Shown here: piece by piece, positions 1 to 8,889 of the stretch
Numbering within the stretch: the first letter of the stretch is position 1
How the letters are laid out: the number at the start of each line of letters is the position of its first letter
Source: an uncultured Lachnospiraceae bacterium
GTDB lineage: Bacteria > Bacillota > Clostridia > Lachnospirales > Lachnospiraceae
NCBI GenBank assembly: GCA_900316625.1
Contig: ONDO01000003.1
Coordinates: forward strand, 1 to 64,000
Direction: 5' to 3'
Length of the DNA: 64,000 nucleotides
Position numbers and translations under genes: made by a program
Notes under the pieces: generated by a model
Databases searched by the model: none
Seen by the model: only the letters and a program-made list of their open reading frames with translations
What the model was told of the DNA's origin: nothing

Positions 1-72
1 CAATGCTCCAGCTTCTCACCGGAGGAGCAATCAATTACTTCATAGTCTCTCCAGTTGGAGGCTAAAAACATA

Positions 73-193
73 CATTCGTCCTTTCTTCGCTTCGTCCTCA
101 TGCATTTCCCCGCAATATCCTAACCTTGACAATAAGGGCTGCTTCGCAGCGAAATGCATTCGGACTTTGCTTCGCTTCGACCTCCTTATTGTC
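73..193. repeat. degenerate repeats and inverted repeat downstream of corA
   Basis: Two related blocks of about 27 bases lie at 73-99 and 157-184 (both begin CATTCG and share CTTCGCTTCG, roughly 22 of 27 positions). The second sits inside an inverted repeat, GACAATAAGG at 128-137 and CCTTATTGTC at 184-193, that also holds a small perfect hairpin (GCTGC-TTC-GCAGC, 138-150). The right arm overlaps the shifted-frame stop codon of corA. It could work as a poor terminator, but there is no T-tract. Bases 1-72 hold nothing I recognise. Confidence 0.5.
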
Positions 194-1129
194 ACATCAT
201 TTTTCTTTTGTGGAGGATGATCATTACTACAACACAGATGACGAAGGTGCTTCCGCAGATAATTCCAAATCCGTGTGGTATGTGTGCAAATGGCATCCAG
301 GCTCCATCCACATTCATTCCCCAGAGTCCTGAGATGATGGTCGGGATGGACATAACAATCGTAACGCGAGATACTTCATTACATTGTTCAGTCGATTATT
401 GATGATCGTAGATGTAAGCTCTCTGGTACCGATCGTGATGTCGCGGTAGATCTGAGTCATCTCGATTGCCTGCTTGTTCTCGATGATTACATCTTCGAGA
501 AGTTCCTGATCTTCTTCATACTGTCTCAGTCTGCCATATCTTGTCAGACGATCCAGCACAACACTGTTCGCACGCAGAGACGTTGCGAAGTAGACCAGGT
601 TCGATTCGATTTCATGCAGATCGAATAAGTCTGCATCCTCCGTATTTTTATTCAGTCTCATCTCGATATCTGTTCTCTTACGATCAATCGAGCGCAGCAG
701 GCTCTGGTAGAGCATGCAGGAATTGTAGAGAATCTGATATGTAAAGCGCATCTGCTTCTTGGTCGAGAAGTTCCTTACTCGCTGCTTCACAAAGGTGGTC
801 AACACCGTCGTCTCCTCAGAGCAAACCGTAATCAGCATATCTTCCGTCAGAACGATGCCCAGAGGGATGGTCGTATATGTATTACGTTCATTACGGATTT
901 CAGCGGTAGGGATATCTACCAGAATCAGAGTGTAATCATCCTCCAGAGTGATACGGGACGACTCTTCATCATCGAGTGCGGCACGGAGATCCGAGATATC
1001 GATTCCGTACTTCTCACTGATTTCTGTGCATTCGTCCATCGTCGGAGTCGTCAGCATAATCCAACAGCCTGCTTCAGCCTGGGGAACTTCACGGATGATC
1101 CGATCATCCGTACGATATATTTTCTGCAT
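192..1129 (-). pseudogene. corA: CorA-family Mg2+/divalent cation channel, frameshifted near its C-terminus
   Basis: CorA proteins are pentameric inner-membrane Mg2+/Co2+ channels with a long cytoplasmic N-terminal domain and two C-terminal membrane helices joined by a GMN selectivity loop. The ATG at 1129 follows a GGAGG site at 6 nt spacing. The main frame encodes a typical soluble domain and stalk up to NNRLNNVMKYLA, then near 361-367 changes to an unrelated tail ending at 314. The next frame resumes immediately with TIVMSIPTIISGLWGMNV, a second helix and a basic KRKMM end, stopping at 192-194; the GMN codons are at 312-317. The net change equals one missing base (or +2, or -4). The intact protein would be about 312 residues. 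Either a real inactivating mutation or a sequencing/assembly error. Confidence 0.85.
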
Positions 1130-1300
1130 TTTATTCCTCCATTACATGGCGGGTCTGCCCGCCCGAACAGAGCTTAGAAGCGTTCGGATACGCGGACAGA
1201 TCCGTATCTACTTAAGGGCTGTATTGTCGCGTCACCGTCCATGTATCCTCACCTTCCTTTCTATGCATATACACCTTTAGAAATGTAGAGCTCAATCGAA
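1130..1300 (-). promoter_or_regulatory. structured 5' leader of corA, possible Mg2+-sensing (M-box-like) element
   Basis: A TATAAT at 1307-1312 (minus strand) implies a leader of about 170 nt. It contains GGTGAGGATACATGGAC (about 1257-1241), resembling the conserved 5' segment of M-box (ykoK) riboswitches, and CTAAGCTC (about 1173) inside a hairpin closed by CCGAAC/GTTCGG, resembling the conserved CTAAAGCTC of that class. A further hairpin (GATACG/CGTATC) lies between them, and a GCGGG-CAGA-CCCGC hairpin sits just before the ribosome binding site. The spacing is shorter than the usual M-box and there is no U-tract, so control of translation would be more likely than termination. Identity is inferred from short conserved pieces plus the CorA context. 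Confidence 0.4.
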
Positions 1301-1464
1301 CTCATTCTATTATACTTCTCTTTTGTGCCTTTTTAGGCTTTTTAATGTTAATTCGCCGAAAGTTCAGTGTCAAGGTAAATCTTCTATATCACGGAACTTT
1401 TCTAATAAATATGATACAATTCATCTTGTCCGTCTGTAGCACACACTATATATAGGAAGAAACA

Positions 1465-2076
1465 ATGAGCTTAACATTCCTAACTCTAACCGATATCCTT
1501 GGTACGATTGCCTTCGCCATCTCAGGCGCAATCGTGGCCGGAAGGCATAAACTCGATATCTTCGGTTTCAATTTCCTTGCTGTTGTCACCGCCACTGGTG
1601 GCGGTTTCATTAGAGATCTCGTCATTGGGAAGACTCCTCCCACCATGTTCTCAGACCCTAAATACGTCATCATCGCTATCATCTGCGCCAACATCGTATT
1701 TGTCATTATGAAGATCATTCCTGTCACACCGCCGGACATCTTCGCCTTCGATACCATTGGACTTGCATCCTTCACCATGAACCCCATCCTGATTGGGATT
1801 CATTCCGGATATGAAGACCATTTCTTCCTATTAGTATTCCTTGGTGTAATTACTGCAGTTGGCGGCGGTCTCCTTCGTGATATCTTCTGTAACCAGATTC
1901 CCGAGATACTGCAGAAGAAGATCTATGCTCTCGCTTCAATCCTAGGAGCCATCTGCGCTTTACTCATCTTTCACTTTACCAACAACATCACACTCGCAAC
2001 TGCTTGCTGTTTCATCTCGATCATTGCCCTACGTTTCCTGGCAGCCCACTTCAGATGGAACCTGCCCAGATTATAA
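1465..2076 (+). CDS. TRIC-family (UPF0126) cation channel protein
   Basis: A 203-residue integral membrane protein with about seven hydrophobic segments arranged as two copies of the TRIC/UPF0126 unit. The conserved glycine-rich kinks and basic residues are visible as ATGGGFIRDLVIG in the first half and AVGGGLLRDIF in the second. Bacterial TRIC homologues form trimeric K+-permeable channels; the physiological role is poorly defined. The ATG follows AGGAAG at 7 nt. An extended -10 element (TGATACAAT, 1412-1420) without a clear -35 lies upstream. Monocistronic, and divergent from corA, another cation channel gene. Confidence 0.88.
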   Translation: MSLTFLTLTDILGTIAFAISGAIVAGRHKLDIFGFNFLAVVTATGGGFIRDLVIGKTPPTMFSDPKYVIIAIICANIVFVIMKIIPVTPPDIFAFDTIGLASFTMNPILIGIHSGYEDHFFLLVFLGVITAVGGGLLRDIFCNQIPEILQKKIYALASILGAICALLIFHFTNNITLATACCFISIIALRFLAAHFRWNLPRL

Positions 2077-2148
2077 TACCAGGCAGAACCCTGCCGGCTT
2101 ATGACGCAGTTCCCTTTGCGCAGTGCCGGAAAAATAAAGATTACAAAA

Positions 2149-2206
2149 ACCCCCGCCACATCAGTGATCGGTCCCAGACGAATGGCATCACCTCTTTGGC
2201 GGGGGT
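2149..2206. terminator. bidirectional terminator between the TRIC gene and ptsI
   Basis: A 10-bp perfect outer stem (ACCCCCGCCA / TGGCGGGGGT) encloses a partly paired loop. T-rich sequence follows on both strands, so it can end both convergent transcripts. Confidence 0.9.
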
Positions 2207-2233
2207 ATTCTTTTACCTATTAGAATTAGGATA

Positions 2234-3853
2234 TTACTTGCTGAGATCCAGCTTACGAACTACATCTCTTACAGCAAGGATACGGCTGGGGCTAACCGAC
2301 AATTCATCAACACCCATACGGAGGAAGGTCTCGGTCAGGCTGGTGTCCGCACCAAGCTCGCCACAGATGCCTACCCATGCTCCGCCCTTGTGACCATTCT
2401 CAATCGTCATCTGAATTTCCTTTAAGACTGCAGGATGGTGAGGATCATTGAAGCTCTCAATTGCTGCATTCTGTCTATCACATGCCAGTGTGTACTGGGT
2501 CAGATCATTGGTTCCGATAGAGAAGAAATCCACTTCCTTAGCCAGTTCTTCACTCATGAGAACAGCAGCCGGAGTCTCGATCATAATGCCGAGTTCTACT
2601 TCGCCATAAGGAAGTCCCTGCTCGTCGAGTTCCTTCTTCACTTCATTCACAATTTCCTTACACTTAACTACTTCATCAACAGAGATGATCATGGGGAACA
2701 TAATAGAGATGGTGCCATAGTAGCTTGCGCGATAGATTGCACGAAGCTGTGTCTTGAAGATGTCAGGACGAGTCAGGCAGATACGAATCGCGCGGTAACC
2801 CATTGCAGGATTCTCTTCCTTCTCGAGATGGAAGTAATCCACCTGCTTATCCGCACCGATATCAAGGGTACGAATGATAACCTTCTTACCTGCCATTGTC
2901 TCTGCAACGGTCTTATAAGCCTGGAACTGAGCATCCTCTGTAGGATAATCATCGGCTCCGAGGTAGAGAAACTCACTACGAAAGAGGCCGATGCCGCCAG
3001 CATCATTCTGAAGTACGGAGGCGACATCACCCACACCACCGATATTGGCATAGAGGTTCACCTTCCTGCCATCAAGAGTAACATTCTCCTTACCCTTGAG
3101 TTCGAGCAGCAGGCGCTTCTTCTCTTCGTCTTCATCCTTCTTCTTCTGATATTCTTCAATCTGCTCAGCAGAAGGATCGATGATCAGGATTCCCTTATAA
3201 CCATCTACGATACCAGTCTTACCATCGAGATCTTCAGGGAAGTCCACACCAATCAGAGCCGGAATCGACATGGTACGTGCAAGAATTGCAGTATGGGAAT
3301 TGGTTGAACCACCTCTGGTTACAAAAGACAGAACCAGAGACTTGTCCAGCTGTACTGTCTCAGAGGGTGCCAGATCATCCGCAAGAAGGATTACCGGAAC
3401 ATCGCTGTTAATTCCGCCGGCCGCTGCGCCCTGCAGAACCTGAACCACACGATTGGAGATATCCTTGATATCTGCAGAACGAGCCTGCATATATTCATCA
3501 TCCATTGCAGCAAACATCTGTGCAAAGTTATCGCCAGTCGTTGCAACCGCGTACTCTGCATTAACAAGCTGTGTACGAATGATATTGATGATAGACTCCA
3601 GATAATCACCATCATCAAGCATCATCTGATGTACTTCAAAGATTGCTGCATTCGCTTCGCCAACCTCCTTCAGAGCCTTGTCATAGAGACTCTGGAGCTG
3701 ATCCTTCGCAGTAGCCTGTGCATCTTCAAAGCGCTTCACCTCTGCATCCGCATCTTCAATCTTATAGCGCTTGACCATACTGTCCGCCTTCTGATAGAGG
3801 CAGAGAGGTCCGATTGCAATTCCGCTGAATACACTCTTTCCCTGATATTCCAT
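2234..3853 (-). CDS. ptsI: phosphoenolpyruvate-protein phosphotransferase (PTS enzyme I)
   Basis: Enzyme I transfers phosphate from PEP to HPr, the first step of PTS sugar uptake. The 539-residue protein has the HPr-binding/phosphohistidine N-terminal half with active-site histidine in GGSTNSHTAILAR (about residue 186), then the PEP-binding TIM-barrel half with GLFRSEFLYLG, RTLDIGADK, GIMIETPAAV and the near C-terminal GICGELGAD, where the catalytic cysteine is expected. Length is slightly short of the usual 570, which is normal for Clostridia. It follows ptsH after a 68-nt gap that contains a terminator-like hairpin. Start ATG is preceded by AAGGAAG. Confidence 0.97.
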   Translation of the reverse strand: MEYQGKSVFSGIAIGPLCLYQKADSMVKRYKIEDADAEVKRFEDAQATAKDQLQSLYDKALKEVGEANAAIFEVHQMMLDDGDYLESIINIIRTQLVNAEYAVATTGDNFAQMFAAMDDEYMQARSADIKDISNRVVQVLQGAAAGGINSDVPVILLADDLAPSETVQLDKSLVLSFVTRGGSTNSHTAILARTMSIPALIGVDFPEDLDGKTGIVDGYKGILIIDPSAEQIEEYQKKKDEDEEKKRLLLELKGKENVTLDGRKVNLYANIGGVGDVASVLQNDAGGIGLFRSEFLYLGADDYPTEDAQFQAYKTVAETMAGKKVIIRTLDIGADKQVDYFHLEKEENPAMGYRAIRICLTRPDIFKTQLRAIYRASYYGTISIMFPMIISVDEVVKCKEIVNEVKKELDEQGLPYGEVELGIMIETPAAVLMSEELAKEVDFFSIGTNDLTQYTLACDRQNAAIESFNDPHHPAVLKEIQMTIENGHKGGAWVGICGELGADTSLTETFLRMGVDELSVSPSRILAVRDVVRKLDLSK

Positions 3854-3870
3854 GGTGCTTCCTTTCTCGC

Positions 3871-3904
3871 AACATTAAAAGAGCGGACGGGTTTTCCCAT
3901 CCGC
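3871..3904 (-). terminator. intercistronic terminator-like hairpin between ptsH and ptsI
   Basis: On the minus strand GCGGATGGG-AAAA-CCCGTCCGC forms a 9-bp stem with one G-U pair, followed by TCTTTTAAT. It lies inside the ptsHI transcript and could reduce read-through into ptsI, giving more HPr than enzyme I. Confidence 0.65.
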
Positions 3905-3921
3905 TACACGATCCTAGAAAA

Positions 3922-4179
3922 TTACAGATTTTCCTTCAGGAATGCTTCAAGAGCTTCCTTAGCTTCTGCTTCCTGATCGCCATCGGTCGTAATGGTAACG
4001 GTCATGCCCTGCTTAACACCAAGGCTCATCACACCAAGAATCTTCTTCGCGTCAACTTCCTTACCATCCTTCGCAATCTTAACGCTACAAGGGAACTTGG
4101 CAGCTTCCTTAACGAAGATACCAGCCGGACGAGCATGGATACCCTGGGGATCAGTAATTGTATAATCAAAACTCTGCAT
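3922..4179 (-). CDS. ptsH: HPr-family phosphocarrier protein without the regulatory Ser46
   Basis: HPr receives phosphate on His15 from enzyme I and passes it to sugar-specific EIIA domains. The 85-residue protein has the GIHARPAG active site with histidine at residue 15. At the position of the HPr-kinase target Ser46 (family context KSIMGVMS) this protein reads KKILGVMS, so residue 46 is lysine. It therefore cannot take part in classical HPr(Ser-P)/CcpA catabolite repression through this site. Strong AGGAGG site before the ATG. Promoter TTTACG (4254-4259), 17-bp spacer, TATAAT (4231-4236). First gene of the ptsHI pair. Confidence 0.95.
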   Translation of the reverse strand: MQSFDYTITDPQGIHARPAGIFVKEAAKFPCSVKIAKDGKEVDAKKILGVMSLGVKQGMTVTITTDGDQEAEAKEALEAFLKENL

Positions 4180-4327
4180 TTGAAAAACCTCCTATTCAGC
4201 ACTTATCCAAAGTGCACTTCGATAAGTTGTATTATAGCAAGCGATTGACGTTTCGTAAAGGATTTTGAAAACTTTTGACAGATTTTACAAATTTTGCTGC
4301 CATATTTTGGCTATATCATCATTTCCA

Positions 4328-5695
4328 TTAGTTCAGTGCAAATCGTCCCATGCCAAGATCTTCGAATTCAGACTGGAAGAAACGTTCTGTCAGCTGAATC
4401 AGATCCGCTGTATCCTTCACCCCCGCCGTCTCATAAGGAGAATGCATCGCAAGCTGCGGGAGTCCGATATCCACCGTATTCAGCGACACATGCGCATTCG
4501 CAATATTCCCCAGCGTCGAACCACCCGCCATGTCCGATCGGTTGGTGAATTCCTGATACTTTAATCCTTCACGCTCACATAACAACTTAAAGACTGCCGA
4601 CGACACACCGTCCGTCGTATACTTCTGGTTCGCATTATATTTCATAACGATTCCACCATTCATCTTCGGACGATTGACCGGATCCGACTTGTCCGCATAA
4701 TTCGGATGCACCGCATGCGCATTGTCCACCGACAGCATGAAACTGTTCGCAATAACACAGCGGAAAGCCTCATCCTTAATCGCCATGCAATACCTGATTC
4801 GATTCAGTACGTCAGAAATGTAGGTCGAATCTGCACCCTGCTTGCTTCCACTTCCAACTTCCTCATTATCGAAGATTGCAAGCACTGGCGCCGTGCCTGA
4901 TGCACTATCTCTACGCACCAGATCTTCCATGGTCGTCGCCTTCATCACAACAGGGTCCGAACGAAGGAAGCCCTTCAGATCAGCAAAGCTGCACTGTAAG
5001 TCATCCAGATGTCCTGCAGAGACATATTCCTGTGATGCTCCCCAGACGCTGCCACGTCCACGAACATAGAGGAAGAGATCATCCCCAACGATGTTTTCCC
5101 TGGTCGTCATCGCAGCCTCAGCAACCAGTTCCATGAAGTGTCCCCTGGCATCCTGGTCTCCAAAGATTGGAATGAGTTCCTTCTGAACATTCAGTTCATG
5201 TCCCTTATTCGCATCGCGGTCCATATGGATTGCAAGGCTCGGAATCATGCAGAGATCCCGGTCGATATTCACAAGTCTGGTCTCAAGAGTGCCATCCTCT
5301 CTCTTCAAGAGAACCCTGCCTGCGACAGACAGAGGGCGATCAAACCAGGGGTAGATTAGCATGCCGCCATACTTCTCCACATTCAGCGTGGTATATGCGT
5401 CTGCACTATTCATCTCCGGATTTGCCTTCACCTTAAAGGCAGGAGAATCACTATGAGAAGCAGCAATCATGAATCCATGAATGGGTTCTTCCGGAATACG
5501 GAAAGCAATCAAAGCGGACTCATTTCTCACCGTAAAATATCTGCCACCTGGTACAAGTTCCCAGATCTCACTCTCACGAAGTTCCGTATAGCCAACCGCC
5601 TTCAGCTGGTTACGAATAATATTCACTGCGTGAAAAGCAGTCGGACTCGCCTCCAGGAAATCCAAGAGATCATTTGTAACCTTCCTATCATCCAT
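4328..5695 (-). CDS. M18-family aspartyl/general aminopeptidase
   Basis: A 455-residue cytoplasmic zinc aminopeptidase of family M18, which removes N-terminal (often acidic) residues and assembles as a dodecamer. Visible motifs are ASHSDSPAFKVK (first metal histidine), DNEEVGSGSKQGADS (catalytic Glu and metal ligands) and the C-terminal MHSPYE containing the last metal histidine. The frame is open 13 codons further upstream, but the ATG at 5695 has GGAG at 8 nt and gives the family-typical N-terminus (DLLDFLEASPTAFHAV). It stands alone between ptsH and the fructose operon. Confidence 0.93.
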   Translation of the reverse strand: MDDRKVTNDLLDFLEASPTAFHAVNIIRNQLKAVGYTELRESEIWELVPGGRYFTVRNESALIAFRIPEEPIHGFMIAASHSDSPAFKVKANPEMNSADAYTTLNVEKYGGMLIYPWFDRPLSVAGRVLLKREDGTLETRLVNIDRDLCMIPSLAIHMDRDANKGHELNVQKELIPIFGDQDARGHFMELVAEAAMTTRENIVGDDLFLYVRGRGSVWGASQEYVSAGHLDDLQCSFADLKGFLRSDPVVMKATTMEDLVRRDSASGTAPVLAIFDNEEVGSGSKQGADSTYISDVLNRIRYCMAIKDEAFRCVIANSFMLSVDNAHAVHPNYADKSDPVNRPKMNGGIVMKYNANQKYTTDGVSSAVFKLLCEREGLKYQEFTNRSDMAGGSTLGNIANAHVSLNTVDIGLPQLAMHSPYETAGVKDTADLIQLTERFFQSEFEDLGMGRFALN

Positions 5696-5780
5696 ACATC
5701 TATCTCCAATCAAAAAGGACAGTCGCCTATCCAATATTTATTTCCGTCTCATTCTACCATACCAACATGCCATATATACA

Positions 5781-5814
5781 GCAAAACTCCCTACCACCTT
5801 ATGGCGGCAGGGAG
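5781..5814 (-). terminator. terminator of the fruRKA operon
   Basis: CTCCCT/AGGGAG stem with an inner partly paired arm; TTTTGC follows on the minus strand. T-rich sequence on the other side makes it potentially bidirectional. Confidence 0.85.
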
Positions 5815-5862
5815 CTTTTGATTGAAAGAATATTAGATTGAAGTTCTACATTTCCGAGGGAA

Positions 5863-7890
5863 TTATCTCTCGTCTGCGTTCTTCTTCAGGATACCCAGAA
5901 GGAAGCAGGTAATTGCAGAACCAACAAGCCAGGAAATGATGTACATGAAAGGATTTCCTACGGTAGCGAATACGAAGATTCCACCGTGAGGAGCCATCAG
6001 TGTGCATCCGAACAGAGCGGACAGAAGACCGGCGACTGCGGAACCAACGAAGGTTGCAGGGATAACATGGCCAGGATCAGCTGCTGCGAAGGGAATTGCG
6101 CCTTCCGTAATGAAGGAAGCACCCATGATGATGTTGGTAACCTTGGTCTCCTGCTCAGACTTGGTGAACTTCTTGGGGAAGAAGATGGTAGCAAGTGCGA
6201 TTCCAAGAGGAGGAACCATACCGCCAATCATTACAGCTGCCATTGCGATGTAGGCAACCTTCTGGAATGCAGGATCAGAAGAAGCTGCAGCTTCTGTAAG
6301 CATACCGGTACCGAATACGTAAGCTGCCTTGTTGATGGGGCCGCCCATATCGATTGCCATCATACCGCCGAGGATCAGACCCATGAGCCAGATCATTCCG
6401 GAGGCATAGATTGCGTTCAGCATTGCGGAGAGTCCGGTGTTAACAAGACCGATCACAGGGTTCAGGATGAAGCACATAAGAACTGCTTCGAGGAACATCC
6501 CAACAAGAGGGTAGATCAGGATCGGACGAATTCCCTGAAGAGACTTCGGGAAGTTCTCGGTCCACTTCTGGAGCATCAGTACCAGATAACCTGCAAGGAA
6601 ACCTGCTGCGATACCACCAAGGAATCCGGATACGGTGTTACCGCCATTCTCGCCAACGAATGCGAAGTTCTTAACGAAGCTTGCGAATCCGGAGGTGCTG
6701 TCCCAATTGAAGTCTGCAACTGCTGCGTTACCATTGGAAGCTAAGAGACCACCAAGGAAACCAACTGCAAGACCGGGACGATCTGCGATGGAGTATGCGA
6801 TATAACCTGCAAGTACGGGAACCATAACGCCCATTGCCATACCGCCGGCATTCTTCAGGAATGCGGAGATAGGAGTTGCGGAACCGAAGGAAGCACCAAC
6901 AGATCCATAGCCCATCAGGGTATCAAGCAGGAATGCAAGTGCTACGAGAATACCACCGCCGATAACGAAGGGAAGCATGTGGGATACACCGCTCATTAGG
7001 TGGGTGTAGATCTGATGTCCAACACTATCGCCAGAGCCTTCCTTCTTCACTTCTTCCTCACTACCTGCTACAGGATGATATGCAGGCGCAGTACCGGAGA
7101 CTGCCTTCTTAACAAGTTCATCAGCCTTGTGAATACCATCAGCAACCTTAACCTCGATGAGAGGTTTGCCTGCGAAGCGTTCCATAGGAACCTTTGCGTC
7201 TGCCGCGATGACAATTCCCTTTGCTGCCTTGATCTCTTCGTCAGTGATGACGTTCTTAGCACCGCCAGATCCTCTGGTCTCTACCTTAATGGAGATACCG
7301 AGTTCGTCGCCGGCCTTCTCAAGTGCTTCTGCTGCCATGTAGGTATGTGCGATACCGGTAGGGCATGCAGTAACTGCAAGTACATCATAAGTCTGAGGAG
7401 CTGCAGCAGCCTTAGCTTCAACAGCTGCATCCTTGGCATCTTCTGCATCAGTAATTACCTGAAGGAATTCCTCAGGAGTCTTAGCTGCGCGAAGAGAAGA
7501 AGTAAATCCATCATCCATAAGGAGTTCGGACAGTCTGGACAGAACTTCCAGATGTACGTTGTCCTCAGTATTGGGTGCTGCAATCAGGAAGATTACATAT
7601 ACGGGTTCGCCATCGAGTGCCTCGTACTCAACACCTTCCGGAAGAACCATTGCTGCAAGTCCCGGTGCAGAAACTGCATCGGATTTGCAGTGGGGAATGG
7701 CAATTCCATCACCTACGCCTGTTGTGCCCTCTTCTTCTCTCTTGAAGACACCTGCTTCGTAGGTCGCACGGTCATTGATATTACCGCGCTTCTCCATGAG
7801 GGTGACCATCTGCTTGATGACATCCTCTTTTCCCGTTGCGGTTCCGTTGAGCTCTATGCTCTGGACCGCTAAGAGATCTCTAACTCTCAT
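5863..7890 (-). CDS. fruA: PTS fructose transporter subunit IIABC
   Basis: Membrane permease that imports fructose and phosphorylates it to fructose 1-phosphate. Domain order in the 675 residues is EIIA (1-150; phosphohistidine His67 in GIAIPHCKS), an Ala-rich linker, EIIB (about 168-270; Cys176 in ACPTGIAHT) and EIIC (about 290-675, many membrane segments, GMVPPLG, AAPHGG). All phosphotransfer residues are present. The ATG is preceded by AAAGGGG at a rather long spacing. Last gene of fruR-fruK-fruA, after a 78-nt gap. Phosphate is expected to arrive from the ptsHI products encoded 2 kb away. Confidence 0.97.
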   Translation of the reverse strand: MRVRDLLAVQSIELNGTATGKEDVIKQMVTLMEKRGNINDRATYEAGVFKREEEGTTGVGDGIAIPHCKSDAVSAPGLAAMVLPEGVEYEALDGEPVYVIFLIAAPNTEDNVHLEVLSRLSELLMDDGFTSSLRAAKTPEEFLQVITDAEDAKDAAVEAKAAAAPQTYDVLAVTACPTGIAHTYMAAEALEKAGDELGISIKVETRGSGGAKNVITDEEIKAAKGIVIAADAKVPMERFAGKPLIEVKVADGIHKADELVKKAVSGTAPAYHPVAGSEEEVKKEGSGDSVGHQIYTHLMSGVSHMLPFVIGGGILVALAFLLDTLMGYGSVGASFGSATPISAFLKNAGGMAMGVMVPVLAGYIAYSIADRPGLAVGFLGGLLASNGNAAVADFNWDSTSGFASFVKNFAFVGENGGNTVSGFLGGIAAGFLAGYLVLMLQKWTENFPKSLQGIRPILIYPLVGMFLEAVLMCFILNPVIGLVNTGLSAMLNAIYASGMIWLMGLILGGMMAIDMGGPINKAAYVFGTGMLTEAAASSDPAFQKVAYIAMAAVMIGGMVPPLGIALATIFFPKKFTKSEQETKVTNIIMGASFITEGAIPFAAADPGHVIPATFVGSAVAGLLSALFGCTLMAPHGGIFVFATVGNPFMYIISWLVGSAITCFLLGILKKNADER

Positions 7891-7968
7891 ATTCTCTCTA
7901 GCCCCTTTCTCATTTCGCTAAGTTTTATATTCCATCGGTGACCCTCTATGACACCGTTTGAACCATTC

Positions 7969-8889
7969 TTAATCCAGGTCGTTTCTGCCGAACTGGGCTA
8001 ACAGCTCCTTAACCTTCTCTCTGCTTGCGAGAGTCTCAGACTGTGCAGAAGCTCCACCGGTGCAGTTACCGATATTGAATGCCTTCTCATAGTCTCCGAA
8101 CTTGTTATATCCATACAGGAAGCCTGCCACGAAGGAATCGCCGGCACCTACAGTGTTCAGTACCTTACCTTCTGCAGACGGTGCATGGAATACATCACCA
8201 TTCTCGGTGACCATCATCGCGCCCTTAGATCCCATGGATACGATAACGTTAACTGCACCCTTCTCCTGGAGCTTCTTCGCATAGGGAACGGCTTCTTCCC
8301 AGGTGTTGATCTCAAGGCCGAAGATCTCACCAAGTTCATGATGATTCGGCTTAACAACGAAGGGATGAAGCGGAAGTACATTCATCAGAAGGTCTCTGGT
8401 CGCATCAACTGCAATACGGATTCCTCTGCCTTCCAGATGCTTCATAATATCCATGTACATGGTTTCCGGCATAACACTCGGAATAGAGCCTGCCAGAACC
8501 AGAGTATCATCCGATGTCAGATGATCCAGATGACGATAGAGCTCTTTGATCTCCATTTCGCTGATTGCAGGGCCCTGGCCATTGACCTCAGTCTCGACGC
8601 CGGAACGAATCTTCATATTGATTCGTGAGAATCCATTCGGCACCGGAATAAAATCCGTCTTTACTTCTTCCTTACGAAGAAGTCGCTCAATCTCAGATCC
8701 AGTGAATCCGGCTGTAAAGCCAAGCGCGGTGCTCTCTTCACCCAGATGCTTCAGGACGATAGATACATTAACGCCCTTTCCGCCGGGGAAAAGCATTTCC
8801 TTGGATGTACGGTTGACCTTATCAGTCTCGAATCCAGGTACGTCAACAATGTAGTCCAGTGAGGGGTTAAAAGTTACGGTATAGATCAT
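7969..8889 (-). CDS. fruK: 1-phosphofructokinase
   Basis: PfkB-family sugar kinase that phosphorylates fructose 1-phosphate to fructose 1,6-bisphosphate, feeding glycolysis. The 306-residue protein starts with the family N-terminus YTVTFNPSLDYIV, carries the substrate motif GGKGVNVSIVLKHLG and ends with the catalytic anion-hole motif NTVGAGDSFVAGFLYG. The start codon overlaps the fruR stop by 4 nt (ATGA), indicating translational coupling. It lies between fruR and fruA, the classical arrangement. Confidence 0.97.
   Translation of the reverse strand: MIYTVTFNPSLDYIVDVPGFETDKVNRTSKEMLFPGGKGVNVSIVLKHLGEESTALGFTAGFTGSEIERLLRKEEVKTDFIPVPNGFSRINMKIRSGVETEVNGQGPAISEMEIKELYRHLDHLTSDDTLVLAGSIPSVMPETMYMDIMKHLEGRGIRIAVDATRDLLMNVLPLHPFVVKPNHHELGEIFGLEINTWEEAVPYAKKLQEKGAVNVIVSMGSKGAMMVTENGDVFHAPSAEGKVLNTVGAGDSFVAGFLYGYNKFGDYEKAFNIGNCTGGASAQSETLASREKVKELLAQFGRNDLD

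Noticed and set aside
2435..3307. 290-codon open frame antisense to ptsI
   Set aside because: Fully inside ptsI, which has all catalytic motifs.
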